NCBI GenBank assembly: GCA_018240285.1
Contig: JAFEGA010000013.1
Coordinates: 1-64,000 of the forward strand
Length of the DNA: 64,000 nt
From: Pseudomonadota bacterium
GTDB lineage: Bacteria > Pseudomonadota > Gammaproteobacteria > Burkholderiales > Nitrosomonadaceae
Direction: 5' to 3'
Made by a program: the position numbers and the translations under genes. The stretch's first letter is position 1. Each line of letters starts with the position of its first letter. Positions 47,891 through 56,974 of the stretch are shown here, in pieces. Below the pieces are notes generated by a model. The model saw only the letters and a list, made by a program, of their open reading frames with translations, made no database searches and was not told the DNA's origin.

Positions 47891-49300
47891 TTATAAACTG
47901 TAGTACAAGTCGAACTCAACCGGATGTGTCGTGGTGCGCAGCAAAGTGACTTCATCCATCTTCAGCTGAATGTACGCGTCGATCATGTCATTCGAAAAAA
48001 CGCCGCCGCGAATTAAAAAGTCTCGATCTTTATCCAGACAGTTCAATGCTTCATCTAACGATGCGCAAGCATTCGGTACTTTGGCTGCTTCTTCCGGAGG
48101 CAGATCGTACAGATTTTTATCCATCGGATCGCCGGGATGGATTTTGTTCTGAATGCCATCGAGTCCCGCCATCATCAATGCGGTAAACGCCAGGTAGGGA
48201 TTGGCCATCGGATCGGGGAAACGGACTTCGATGCGCCGCCCCTTCGGACTGCTGGTGTGCGGTATGCGGATGGCGGCCGAGCGATTGCTGGCGGAATAGG
48301 CCAGATTGACCGGCGCTTCAAATCCGGGGATCAAGCGTTTGTATGAATTGGTGCCAGGGTTGCAGATGGCATTCAGCGCTTTGGCGTGTTTCAAAATGCC
48401 GCCGATGTAAAACAGCGCGATTTCCGATAAACCGGCGTAACCGTTACCGGAAAATAAATTTTTACCGTCTTTCCAGATCGATTGATGCACATGCATACCG
48501 GAACCGGCATCGCCGACGATCGGCTTGGGCATGAAGGTTGCCGTTTTGCCGTAGGAATGCGCAACGTTATGTACGACATATTTAAGAATCTGATTCCAGT
48601 CGGCGCGTTTGACCAGACTGTTAAAGCGTGTGCCGATTTCGCATTGGCCTGCCGTGGCGACTTCGTGATGATGCACTTCGACGCCGATGCCCATTTCTTC
48701 CAATGTCAGGCACATGGCCGAGCGGATATCCTGCAATGAATCGACGGGTGGCACGGGAAAATAACCGCCTTTGATCGCCGGCCGGTGGCCGATATTGCCG
48801 CTTTCATACTTGATCGCCGAACTCCAGGCGGCTTCCTCGGATTCAATTTTGACCGAGCAGCCGGACATGCCGGTATGCCAGCGCACCGAATCGAAAATGA
48901 AAAACTCGGGTTCCGGGCCGAAATAGGCAACATCACCGATGCCGGTGGATTTCAAGTAAATTTCGCCGCGTCTTGCCAAGGACCGAGGATCGCGGCTATA
49001 GCCTTTACCGTCCGCCGGTTCGACGACATCGCAAGTGAGCAGAAGCGTCGGTTCGTCCATAAACGGATCCATGTTGGCGGTATCCGGATCCGGTATCAAT
49101 AGCATGTCGGAAGCTTGGATGCCCTTCCAGCCGCCTATCGATGAACCGTCAAAAGGATGGCCGTCTTCAAATTTATCCGCATCAAAGTTTTGTGCAGGAA
49201 TGGTGACATGATGTTCTTTTCCGTTAGTATCGGTAAAGCGCAAATCAACAAATTTAACTTCATTGTCTTGAATCAATTTCAAAACATCGGTTACCACCAT
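47891..49300 (-). CDS. glnA: Glutamine synthetase type I
   Basis: Makes glutamine from glutamate and ammonia; 469 residues as in enteric GlnA. Seen: [65 protein letters not shown] and the adenylylation loop [10 protein letters not shown] with its Tyr near residue 398, so activity is probably controlled by GlnE. The ATG is preceded by GGAGAG. I found no convincing NtrC/sigma-54 site in the 237-base upstream gap. Confidence 0.97.
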   Translation of the reverse strand: MVVTDVLKLIQDNEVKFVDLRFTDTNGKEHHVTIPAQNFDADKFEDGHPFDGSSIGGWKGIQASDMLLIPDPDTANMDPFMDEPTLLLTCDVVEPADGKGYSRDPRSLARRGEIYLKSTGIGDVAYFGPEPEFFIFDSVRWHTGMSGCSVKIESEEAAWSSAIKYESGNIGHRPAIKGGYFPVPPVDSLQDIRSAMCLTLEEMGIGVEVHHHEVATAGQCEIGTRFNSLVKRADWNQILKYVVHNVAHSYGKTATFMPKPIVGDAGSGMHVHQSIWKDGKNLFSGNGYAGLSEIALFYIGGILKHAKALNAICNPGTNSYKRLIPGFEAPVNLAYSASNRSAAIRIPHTSSPKGRRIEVRFPDPMANPYLAFTALMMAGLDGIQNKIHPGDPMDKNLYDLPPEEAAKVPNACASLDEALNCLDKDRDFLIRGGVFSNDMIDAYIQLKMDEVTLLRTTTHPVEFDLYYSL

Positions 49301-49537
49301 TTTTTCTCTCTCCAGACTTGCGTCACAAATTGTATAAATAAAGATGCATTTAGATAGAATTATACCAGCACAATCCCGCGAATGATCTGAAACGATACGC
49401 GCGGGAATTACTAAAACGATTCATCGCTAGTAGCTTGGCTGATGTCTGGGCGTGCATTCTACTGTACTATCGCGCGCTAAGTCTTTACGATTCGCAAATT
49501 AACCTGCCCAGTTTTCTGTAAAAACCGGGAAATCGAA

Positions 49538-51400
49538 GTGTGGAATTCAAGAAAATTGGATAATTCAGCAGTGCCGCCCAGAATGCCCAGCGCGCTCAAT
49601 ATTCTCAAGGAAGTTTTCGGTTATCCGGCATTCCGTGGACAGCAAGCGGAAGTGATCGAGCATCTTGCCAGCGGCGGTGATTGTTTGGTTCTGATGCCGA
49701 CGGGCGGCGGCAAGTCGTTGTGCTATCAAATTCCGGCTTTATTGCGCGACGGTACCGCTATCGTCGTGTCTCCGCTGATTGCCCTGATGCAGAATCAAGT
49801 AGCGGCGTTGCTTGAAGCTGGGGTAAGTGCGGCTGTGCTGAATTCCTCGCTATCGCAGCAGGAAGCGGCGGAAGTTGAACAAAGGCTCTTGGCGGGTGAA
49901 TACGATCTGCTGTACGTCGCGCCGGAGCGGCTGTTGACGGCGCGCTTTTTAAACCTGATCTCACGGACTCCCATTGCCTTGTTCGCCATCGACGAAGCGC
50001 ATTGCGTTTCACAGTGGGGCCATGATTTCCGCCCGGAGTATATACAGTTATCGGTTTTGCATGAGCGCTTTCCGCAAGTGCCGCGCATTGCGCTGACGGC
50101 TACGGCGGATATGGATACTCGCAAGGAAATTATCGAACGGCTAGGGTTGGATGAAGCCAGGATATTCGTATCCAGTTTTGACCGGCCCAATATCCGCTAT
50201 CAAATCATCGATAAAACCAACAGCCGGGCGCAATTATTGACCTTCCTGCGAACGGAACATCCCGGCGACGCCGGCATCGTGTATTGCCTGTCGCGTAAGA
50301 AAGTCGAGGAAACGGCGGCGTGGTTGACTACGCAGGGTTTGCGCGCGGTTGCCTACCATGCCGGTATGGACATGCAAGAGCGCAGTCAGAATCAGGAAAG
50401 GTTTTTGCGCGAGGAGGGCATCATCGTGGTCGCTACCATCGCTTTCGGCATGGGAATCGATAAGCCCGACGTGCGTTTTGTCGCGCATCTCGATTTGCCG
50501 CGCAGCATTGAAGGTTATTATCAGGAAACCGGCCGCGCCGGACGTGACGGGCAGGCTGCCAACGCTTGGATGGTGTATGGTCTCGGCGATGTCATTCAAC
50601 AGCGGCGCATGATCGAGGAATCGGAGGCGCAGCTCACATTCAAACGGGTCGCCGCGCGTAAACTGGAAGCCATGCTATCGCTGTGCGAAACGACCACATG
50701 CCGGCGCGTGAGCATGTTGCGCTATTTCGGTGAAGCGGTGAATGACTCTGCGGTCTGCGGAAATTGCGATGTCTGCCTGAATCCGCCGCAAGTCTGGGAT
50801 GCTACCGTGGAAGTGCAAAAGGCGTTGTCTTGCGTTTATCGCAGTGGACAGACTTTCGGCGCGGGTCATTTGATCGATATTTTGCGCGGCAATCAAACGG
50901 AGCGAGTCAAGGAATGGCATCATGACCGGCTCAGCACTTTCGGCATTGGCAAGGATTTGCCGGAGAGTGCCTGGCGTGCGGTATTCCGCCAGATTGTCGC
51001 GCTCGGTTTGCTGACAGTGGATAGCGAAAGTCATGGTGCACTGCATCTGACCGAAGCGAGCCGCGCCGTGTTGAAAGGGCAGCAAACGATACAGTTGCGG
51101 CGGCAAACCAAACAAGCACAAACATCCGGAAACCGGCACCACGGGGATGTTGCGCTACTGGACGAAACCGAACGGTATTTGTGGGAGCAGCTGCGTAACT
51201 GGCGGGCGAAAATGGCCAAAGAACACGGTGTCCCGGCATATGTAATTTTTCACGATGCTACTTTACGCGAACTGGCGCGCCAGTGCCCGAAAACGGAAGA
51301 TGAATTGCGCCAAGTAACCGGTATCGGCGCGCGTAAGTTCGATAAATACGGCGGTTATCTGATTGAAATACTTCGCAATTGTGAGTCGAGAGCAGGGTAG
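49538..51400 (+). CDS. recQ: ATP-dependent DNA helicase RecQ
   Basis: 3'-5' helicase in recombination and fork repair. Walker [31 protein letters not shown], motif [14 protein letters not shown], a four-cysteine zinc subdomain (CETTTC...CGNCDVC) and a C-terminal HRDC domain (about 535-612). The GTG at 49538 has a GGGA site; alternatives are GTG 49571 and ATG 49583 (MPSALN), which would remove 11-15 residues outside the conserved core. Confidence 0.96.
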   Translation: MWNSRKLDNSAVPPRMPSALNILKEVFGYPAFRGQQAEVIEHLASGGDCLVLMPTGGGKSLCYQIPALLRDGTAIVVSPLIALMQNQVAALLEAGVSAAVLNSSLSQQEAAEVEQRLLAGEYDLLYVAPERLLTARFLNLISRTPIALFAIDEAHCVSQWGHDFRPEYIQLSVLHERFPQVPRIALTATADMDTRKEIIERLGLDEARIFVSSFDRPNIRYQIIDKTNSRAQLLTFLRTEHPGDAGIVYCLSRKKVEETAAWLTTQGLRAVAYHAGMDMQERSQNQERFLREEGIIVVATIAFGMGIDKPDVRFVAHLDLPRSIEGYYQETGRAGRDGQAANAWMVYGLGDVIQQRRMIEESEAQLTFKRVAARKLEAMLSLCETTTCRRVSMLRYFGEAVNDSAVCGNCDVCLNPPQVWDATVEVQKALSCVYRSGQTFGAGHLIDILRGNQTERVKEWHHDRLSTFGIGKDLPESAWRAVFRQIVALGLLTVDSESHGALHLTEASRAVLKGQQTIQLRRQTKQAQTSGNRHHGDVALLDETERYLWEQLRNWRAKMAKEHGVPAYVIFHDATLRELARQCPKTEDELRQVTGIGARKFDKYGGYLIEILRNCESRAG

Positions 51401-51408
51401 TAAACTAC

Positions 51409-51438
51409 TTGTTTGAATATTTGAAGTTCTGTTATATA
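51409..51438 (+). promoter_or_regulatory. Possible sigma-70 promoter of small lipoprotein
   Basis: TTGTTT at 51409-51414 and TATATA at 51433-51438 are separated by 18 bases. It is about 50 bases before the lipoprotein ATG, immediately past the recQ stop. Weak match, suggested mainly by position. Confidence 0.35.
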
Positions 51439-51487
51439 CTCGAATCCCTGATTAAATTTGGGTTTTTTAAAGAAAGGAACGATTAGA

Positions 51488-51673
51488 ATGATGAAAAAAT
51501 CAATTTTTGCTGCAACTTTATTAGTTTTCCTGGCTGCTTGTTCAAATGCGAACATGGGTGACCCCAATGCTTCGAATGCCGATTGTAAGTTTGGCGTAGG
51601 TGGTAATGGTGAATGCCTCAAAGAAGGACAAGATCCACGGCCTTATGGTGGTACCAGCAAACCTGGACACTAA
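51488..51673 (+). CDS. Tiny lipoprotein with two cysteines, unknown
   Basis: A 61-residue predicted lipoprotein. The signal (MMKKSIFAATLLVFLAAC) ends in lipobox LAAC with Cys18 for lipid attachment. The mature part of about 43 residues is small, Gly/Asn-rich and holds two further cysteines (ADCKFG, GECLKE), perhaps a disulphide. AAGGAACG lies before the ATGATG. A clean terminator follows 27 bases after the stop, so it is an independent unit. No family recognised. Confidence 0.8.
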   Translation: MMKKSIFAATLLVFLAACSNANMGDPNASNADCKFGVGGNGECLKEGQDPRPYGGTSKPGH

Positions 51674-51699
51674 CACCCTCAAGTATCAAAGCATCAAAT

Positions 51700-51728
51700 A
51701 AAAAACCGCCCGAAGTGGCGGTTTTTTT
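51700..51728 (+). terminator. Rho-independent terminator of the tiny lipoprotein
   Basis: AAAAAACCGCC at 51700-51710 pairs perfectly with GGCGGTTTTTT at 51717-51727 around a six-base CGAAGT loop, giving a GC-rich stem flanked by A- and T-runs. It would work in both directions. Confidence 0.9.
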
Positions 51729-51958
51729 ATGGCTACGAAAATTGATGCATCGAGTGCACCGGGTGCCGATTAAGTTCGTTTTTGGTGTGCGCTCATCGTA
51801 AAGAGTTTCGCATCGTTTTTTGCCGGAAAACGGTCATAGATAGATGGCTCGGATTTGTTTCTCAAAGCGGATGTAAGCAATCGAGTGGTATTTGTTGCCG
51901 CCAATTGGCAGGTTAGGTTGAATGGCATGAAGTCCAACGGTTGACGGATTCCAGTTGC

Positions 51959-51983
51959 GTTGGGGTTCGTGCCTCACCCCAAC
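51959..51983. repeat. GTTGGGGT palindromic element
   Basis: GTTGGGGT at 51959-51966 pairs with ACCCCAAC at 51976-51983 around a nine-base loop. GTTGGGGT/ACCCCAACCTA-type palindromes of this look recur as dispersed REP-like repeats in many bacterial genomes; only this one copy was seen in the window. It sits 20 bases past the kinase stop and might also act as its transcript end. Confidence 0.55.
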
Positions 51984-52002
51984 CTATCGCGCTTGATATT
52001 TC

Positions 52003-53133
52003 TCAAAAGGGAATGTCGTCATCGAAGTCGCTGAATTTTTGAGGCTCATACCGCCCGATAGCATTCAGACGCGACTGAATGTTCGCCAGAATAATTCTTC
52101 TTTTTTCATCGTTGGAGGACTTCATCAAGGAAATGAAGTTTTTAACACAAAAGACATTGAACCCGCTCTTGTGATATTTAAATCCACCATTTAGAAAACA
52201 CCGTAATATGGGTGCACAGTCTGGTGCTTCATCTTCGAGCATAAAGTTTCGGTATGCCGATTCAAGCTTAGTAACAATCTTTTCATGATCGTCCGTGTAT
52301 TTTGTTCCGTTCTCGATTTTTGCCACGTGCTTCGTTAGAGCATTTGCGAAGGTTCTGTAACTACTAAGTTCTTGTCCAAAAAATTCGATTTCGGATAATT
52401 TGTTTGAAAGCAATTCCCTTTCAACATCAAGAAAGCTGGTATATCGATTCTCTGGGTTAATTTGACACATCTTTCGAACAACAGATCGATATTGGAAGTC
52501 TTCGATTGATAGTTCTTGGATAACTTTTTCGAACAACTTTCCGACGAAATATACTTCAGTAGCAAAATTGTAATTTTTCACCATGAATTCGTTTGGTGGC
52601 TCGCACCACCAGTTCAGACTGATGCTCTTGTCAAAATCATCAACGACCTCGACTCGCTTTCCAAATCCAAGATCAATGATTTTTACCGTTCCGTCATTTG
52701 TAACCATAAGATTCATCGGTCTAATGTCCCGATGAAGTATGTTCCTAGACTCGAGGTGACAGAATCCATTGATTGTTTGATTGAATATGTCGGCAAGGGT
52801 GCTCGGGTTCGCCTTGACGTATTCATCCAAGTCAGAACCATCAACGTACTCCATAAGTATGTATCCGGTTAGTCTCTCAGGATATAAATGGTAGTTGAAT
52901 ACTCTAACGACGTTTTGATGATATACGTCATGTAGTAACTTTATTTCTCGTAAGAAATTATTGAAAAATTCTTGTTTGTGCTCCTCGTAATACGGTGAGT
53001 ATTTTTTGCAAACAAATAATTCATCAATTACATCGTCCCGAAGGAGAACGGTCTTCCCACACGCACCCTGACCAAGCTCGCTGACGAGAACGTAGTTTCG
53101 TTTGCGCACAAACTCGATAACGTTATCAATCAT
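52003..53133 (-). CDS. Stand-alone cytosolic protein kinase
   Basis: Eukaryotic-like Ser/Thr kinase of 376 residues. Glycine loop GQGACG near 21-26, ATP lysine in FVCKKY, and catalytic loop HRDIRPMN at 134-141, where Arg138 replaces the usual Lys of HRDLKPxN; the metal site is DLG (near 154) instead of DFG, and CEPPNE replaces APE. The C-terminal 130 residues are helical with no known domain; there is no membrane segment, PASTA domain or partner phosphatase. Base composition is clearly more AT-rich than neighbours, and AT-rich DNA flanks it on both sides, suggesting acquisition. Substrate unknown; a defence role is possible but unsupported. Confidence 0.85.
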   Translation of the reverse strand: MIDNVIEFVRKRNYVLVSELGQGACGKTVLLRDDVIDELFVCKKYSPYYEEHKQEFFNNFLREIKLLHDVYHQNVVRVFNYHLYPERLTGYILMEYVDGSDLDEYVKANPSTLADIFNQTINGFCHLESRNILHRDIRPMNLMVTNDGTVKIIDLGFGKRVEVVDDFDKSISLNWWCEPPNEFMVKNYNFATEVYFVGKLFEKVIQELSIEDFQYRSVVRKMCQINPENRYTSFLDVERELLSNKLSEIEFFGQELSSYRTFANALTKHVAKIENGTKYTDDHEKIVTKLESAYRNFMLEDEAPDCAPILRCFLNGGFKYHKSGFNVFCVKNFISLMKSSNDEKRRIILANIQSRLNAIGRYEPQKFSDFDDDIPF

Positions 53134-53323
53134 GAAAGACCTGTCTCATTGCGTAACATCGAAGGTAGTATCGAATTAAAATAGGCATTTGAAATGAGAC
53201 GCAAAATATTATGTCACCAATCAAATTTAATTTGGAATCATTCATGCCATCCTCTTATTTATTGATCTAATGATCCAATTTAGTCGTCATCATAACAAAC
53301 TAGTTTAGTTCAACAAATCTACA

Positions 53324-54493
53324 TTATCCCTGCCTGGCCCATTTGATTCTCTCCAATACCCCCAAAACCGTCTGCCTCGGTGCTCCAATATTCAACCGCA
53401 TAAATCCGTTACCCTCAGACCCGAATTGCACGCCGGGATTTAGGCCGACACCGGCTTGGTGGATAAAGAAGTCTTTCAGTTGCGCATCGGTCATTTGCCA
53501 TTCTCGGCAGTCGAGCCATAGCAGGTAGGTGCCTTCGGCTTTGATTACCTGTATGTCCGGTAAATGTTCCGCGACGAAGTTTTCGACGCTGGTGCGGGTG
53601 TCTTGCAAGTAATTCAGCAGTGCAGTGAGCCAGGCTTCGCCGTCGCGGTAGGCGGCTTCGAAGGCGGCGACGCTGAACGGGTTGGAGGCGCTGACGTGGA
53701 ATTGATTGAAGATTTGCGTGACGGCGTTGCGAACGGTTTTATCGGGAATGACCAGCGCGGATAGATTCAAGCCGGGGATGTTGAAGGTTTTGCTCGGCGC
53801 GACGGCGGTGATCAAGTTGCTGTTGTCATTGGCGATGGACGCCAGCACGTGGTGCCGGTGGTCGGGGTAGATCAGGTCGTGGTGGATTTCGTCGGAAAAT
53901 ACGATCAGGTTGTGGCGGGTGGCGATTTGTTGCAGTTGCTGCAATTCTTCTGGCGACCATACGCGCCCGACCGGGTTGTGCGGCGAGCACAGCAGTAGCA
54001 GTTTGGCTTGCCGGGCGCACTGTTCCAGATGATCGAAGTCGATGGTGTAACGGCCGTTGTCGAGATGCAGCGGGTTTTGGATCAGTTTGCGGCCGGTTTG
54101 CGTGACGGCGGAGAAGAACGGGAAATATACCGGCGGCTGGACGATGACGGCTTCCCCGGGTTGCGTGAATGCCATCACGGCGGCGTTGATCGACGGCACC
54201 ACGCCGGGGCACATCACGATCCAGTCGCGCTGCACCGTCCAGCCGTGCCGCCGTTGCAGCCAATCGATTAGTGCGTCATACATACTGTCGGGAAATACGG
54301 TGTAGCCGTAGATCGGGTGTTGCGCTCGCTCGATCAGCGCTTGTGTGACCGCAGGCGGGGCGGCGAAGTCCATGTCCGCCACCCACGCGGGAATGACATC
54401 GGCCTTGCCGAATACCGCCAGGCGGCTGTCGTATTTGACGCTGTGCGTGCCAGTGCGATCGATTTCCCGGTCGAAATCGAACGTGTCGCTCAA
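53324..54493 (-). CDS. ovoB: PLP-dependent C-S lyase, probable OvoB
   Basis: Fold-type I PLP enzyme of the PatB/MalY family, 389 residues: PAWVADMDFAAPPAV start, LLLCSPHNPVGRVW, FSDEIHHDLIYP, and the PLP lysine in APSKTFNIPGL near 233. Because it is translated directly after ovoA it is probably OvoB, which splits histidylcysteine sulfoxide to 5-thiohistidine in ovothiol synthesis. The start is a TTG at 54493 overlapping the ovoA stop (TTGA); the open frame further upstream lies antisense-free within ovoA and is not protein-like. A cystathionine beta-lyase role is the alternative. Confidence 0.82.
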   Translation of the reverse strand: MSDTFDFDREIDRTGTHSVKYDSRLAVFGKADVIPAWVADMDFAAPPAVTQALIERAQHPIYGYTVFPDSMYDALIDWLQRRHGWTVQRDWIVMCPGVVPSINAAVMAFTQPGEAVIVQPPVYFPFFSAVTQTGRKLIQNPLHLDNGRYTIDFDHLEQCARQAKLLLLCSPHNPVGRVWSPEELQQLQQIATRHNLIVFSDEIHHDLIYPDHRHHVLASIANDNSNLITAVAPSKTFNIPGLNLSALVIPDKTVRNAVTQIFNQFHVSASNPFSVAAFEAAYRDGEAWLTALLNYLQDTRTSVENFVAEHLPDIQVIKAEGTYLLWLDCREWQMTDAQLKDFFIHQAGVGLNPGVQFGSEGNGFMRLNIGAPRQTVLGVLERIKWARQG

Positions 54494-56604
54494 GCGATGC
54501 GCTCCCAGATCGTGACTTCCGCCAGTGTGTGCTGGAATTTGCGTTTGGTTTCGCGGATCACGAATGGCACCGCTTGCGGCCCTTGAATCAGGCGGAAGTG
54601 CGGGGCGAGCATTTCTTTCAGGCCGTCGAGCGTGGTGAAATTCTCGCCGTCGCGCTTGAAGCCGCCGACCCACGCTTCTTTCTTGGTGTGTTCGGTCAGC
54701 CAGGTATACGGCGACGTGATCATCAGCAAGCCGCCGATGTTGATGCGCGTGTGAATGCCGGTGAGCAATTTGGCCGGATCGTACAGGCGGTCGATCAAAT
54801 TGGCGGCGAGGATCAGGTCATAGCCGGTGAAGATCGGCTTCAGGTTACAGGCGTCGCCCTGGAAGAATTCGACCTTGTGTTTGACGTGATCGAGCCCCAG
54901 GTTGCTCAGCGTGCGTTCCTTGTACGACACCAGTTCACCTTCGTCGGTCAGCGTGTAACGCAAGATGCCTTGCTGCGCGAGTTGTACGCCCTGACCGATG
55001 AAACGCGCGGAAAAGTCGACGCCGGTGACATGATCGAACACTTTGGCCAACTCGAAGGTCGAACGACCGGACGCACAGCCCAGATCAAGCGCGGTACGCT
55101 TGGGCCGGTCGCCCATCGCGGCGACGGCGATTTCCGCCAGCGCCTTGGAGAAATTTGGCACGCCGAAGTAGGTGTCGCCGTAATGAAACTCGGCGTATTC
55201 CGATAACAATTTATCGGTTTCGTAGTTGGAACTCGGCAGCGTGGCCGGTGCATCCGACACGACGTAGCGGAAACCGGCGTGCTGGAAGAAGTGGCGGCGG
55301 AAGGCGTAGCGCGAGCTGCGGATCGATTCGTTGCCGCAGGCGATCCACGAACCGCCTTTGATCAGATTGTGCTGATTGTCGAACGTCGGCGTGGTGAAGT
55401 CGTCGTACAGCGGATGCACGTCGAAGCCTTCGAACGGATACGTCGGCGTTTCGGTCCATTGCCAGACGTTGCCGACGATGTCGAAAAACTCACCATGCGC
55501 AAATTCGTTGACCGGACAGCTCGACGCGTAGTAATCCAGATGGAGATTGGCGGTCGCTTTGCGGTCGTGCGGCACTTCGGAAAGACCGGCAACATCGTAT
55601 AGCCGGTACCATTCGTCTTCAGTCGGCAGCCGCACCGGTTGTTTCGTCGTCTCGGCCTTCCAGTTACAGAATGCTTTCGCTTCGTGATAATTGACCTCGA
55701 CCGGCCAGTCCCACGGCATCGGCACTTCCTCGGTCATCAGGCGCAGATACCAGTCGCTACCTTTTTTGACCCAAAAAGTCGGATGCTCGGCTTGCGTGAA
55801 CTGCCGCCACGAGCGGCCTTCTTCCGGCCAGTAACTGCCGGTGCGGTAGCCGCCGGCTTCGACAAACGCCAGAAATTCCTGATTGCTGACTAAGTATTTG
55901 CTGGCTTGGAAAGCGGCAATTTCGGCGCTGTGCAAGCCGTATTCGTTATCCCAGCCGTAGTGCTGATGATTGGCTCTGGTTTTATGCAGCGTAACCGTTC
56001 CGGCGGCGACATTAACTAAGGAATTCTGCGGCGCGGTGCCGGATGTGCGGCACGGTTGCCAATCCGGGTGCGGTTGCACGAAATGCAGCGCGTGCTGGCG
56101 GATCAGTACCGACGATGTTTCCAGGTGGATGCGTTCATGCTCGATCCCCATCACAATCGGCCACCATGGACTTTCCCAGGTGATCGGCAGGCTTAGCGGC
56201 AGCGTGGTGATGAGGTTGTCGACCATGGCGCGCATGGTTTTGCGGTATGCGCGTACTTCATCGACGGTCGGCCAATCGTAGTGTGTGCTGTCGAGGTCAT
56301 CCCAACTCATTTCGTCGACGCCGACGGCGAAAATGGATTCTAACCGGGGGTTGATGCGCTCGCCGATCAATCCGGCGAGAATCAGCTTGTTGACGAAAAA
56401 TGTGGCGGTATGGCCGAGATAAAAAATCAGCGGATGACGCAACGAGATCGGTTTTTTGTAATAGGCTTCGTCAGTGCGCAGTGTTTCGAATAATTGTTCG
56501 TAGCGATTCAGTGTGGTGTGAAAGTAGTTGCGGATTTCTTCACGTTTCAGGTTGATATCGTCACCGTCCAGCAGAGGTGTTCGTTGGAATAAGGTTTCTG
56601 ACAT
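54490..56604 (-). CDS. ovoA: OvoA: histidylcysteine sulfoxide synthase/methyltransferase
   Basis: A 704-residue three-domain enzyme of ovothiol synthesis. N-terminal DinB-like part with the iron-binding histidines His65 (YLGHTATF), His156 and His160 (HERIHLE); central FGE-sulfatase/EgtB-like domain (about 200-450; PVEVNYHEAKAFCNWKA, LPTEDEWYRL, GNVWQWTE, GGSW); C-terminal SAM methyltransferase (about 480-700; ALDLGCASGRSTFEL). EgtB lacks this methyltransferase, so the fusion identifies OvoA, which joins cysteine to histidine C5 with oxygen and later N-methylates the product. Followed by the PLP lyase through a TTGA overlap. Confidence 0.93.
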   Translation of the reverse strand: MSETLFQRTPLLDGDDINLKREEIRNYFHTTLNRYEQLFETLRTDEAYYKKPISLRHPLIFYLGHTATFFVNKLILAGLIGERINPRLESIFAVGVDEMSWDDLDSTHYDWPTVDEVRAYRKTMRAMVDNLITTLPLSLPITWESPWWPIVMGIEHERIHLETSSVLIRQHALHFVQPHPDWQPCRTSGTAPQNSLVNVAAGTVTLHKTRANHQHYGWDNEYGLHSAEIAAFQASKYLVSNQEFLAFVEAGGYRTGSYWPEEGRSWRQFTQAEHPTFWVKKGSDWYLRLMTEEVPMPWDWPVEVNYHEAKAFCNWKAETTKQPVRLPTEDEWYRLYDVAGLSEVPHDRKATANLHLDYYASSCPVNEFAHGEFFDIVGNVWQWTETPTYPFEGFDVHPLYDDFTTPTFDNQHNLIKGGSWIACGNESIRSSRYAFRRHFFQHAGFRYVVSDAPATLPSSNYETDKLLSEYAEFHYGDTYFGVPNFSKALAEIAVAAMGDRPKRTALDLGCASGRSTFELAKVFDHVTGVDFSARFIGQGVQLAQQGILRYTLTDEGELVSYKERTLSNLGLDHVKHKVEFFQGDACNLKPIFTGYDLILAANLIDRLYDPAKLLTGIHTRINIGGLLMITSPYTWLTEHTKKEAWVGGFKRDGENFTTLDGLKEMLAPHFRLIQGPQAVPFVIRETKRKFQHTLAEVTIWERIA

Positions 56605-56974
56605 AAGGTAATGTTTAGTAGTTTACTCAGTTATTGACCGGTATTATAACGCCTTGCGCTTTTCAGGCCATACTTAACTGGGATAAATATCACTAACCTC
56701 TGATACTATGATAGAAAAGTTCTAAATATTACAAGTAATTGATTTTTCGTAAGTGTAAATGCATGATCTGAGTTTCTCAATATTGAAAAGACTAATACTA
56801 GATTTCAAGTTTTGGTGCGTCGCGGCGGACAATGGACCCCGACTTTATTGAGTTTGGAAATACTTTGTCACAAAAAAGAGATGCTATGTACAGTGACCCT
56901 ACCTAATGCAGAAATGATTGAGTATGATTATAAGACAATATGTTGTACTCAATTAAACTAATAGAGGTTTTCCT
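56605..56974. other. Gene-free stretch with a short open frame
   Basis: About 370 bases between divergent ovoA and the DUF4185 gene, with the promoters of both expected here. The left 150 bases are AT-rich. A frame open from 56767 to a TAA at 56959-56961 (48 residues if begun at GTG 56815) reads protein-like (VRRGGQWTPTLLSLEI... TVTLPNAEMIEYDYK) but has no ribosome site and no family match; it may be a gene remnant. Confidence 0.5.

Larger units (their letters stand above)
51674..52002. other. Gene-free stretch between recQ/lipoprotein and kinase
   Basis: About 330 bases holding the lipoprotein terminator near the start and a strong palindrome near the end, with no convincing reading frame between. 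No tRNA or attachment-site repeat was found that would explain the arrival of the AT-rich kinase gene. Confidence 0.6.

Noticed and set aside
49301-49537. NtrC/sigma-54 promoter for glnA
   Set aside because: I looked for the GG/GC pair at the right spacing on the minus strand and found no convincing match.
54494-54673. N-terminal extension of the ovoB frame
   Set aside because: The extra 60 residues are Arg/Pro-rich shadow sequence of ovoA; the TTG at 54493 fits the PatB/MalY family start.
54529-55206. 225-codon open frame on the plus strand
   Set aside because: Antisense to the OvoA methyltransferase domain in GC-rich DNA where stops are scarce.
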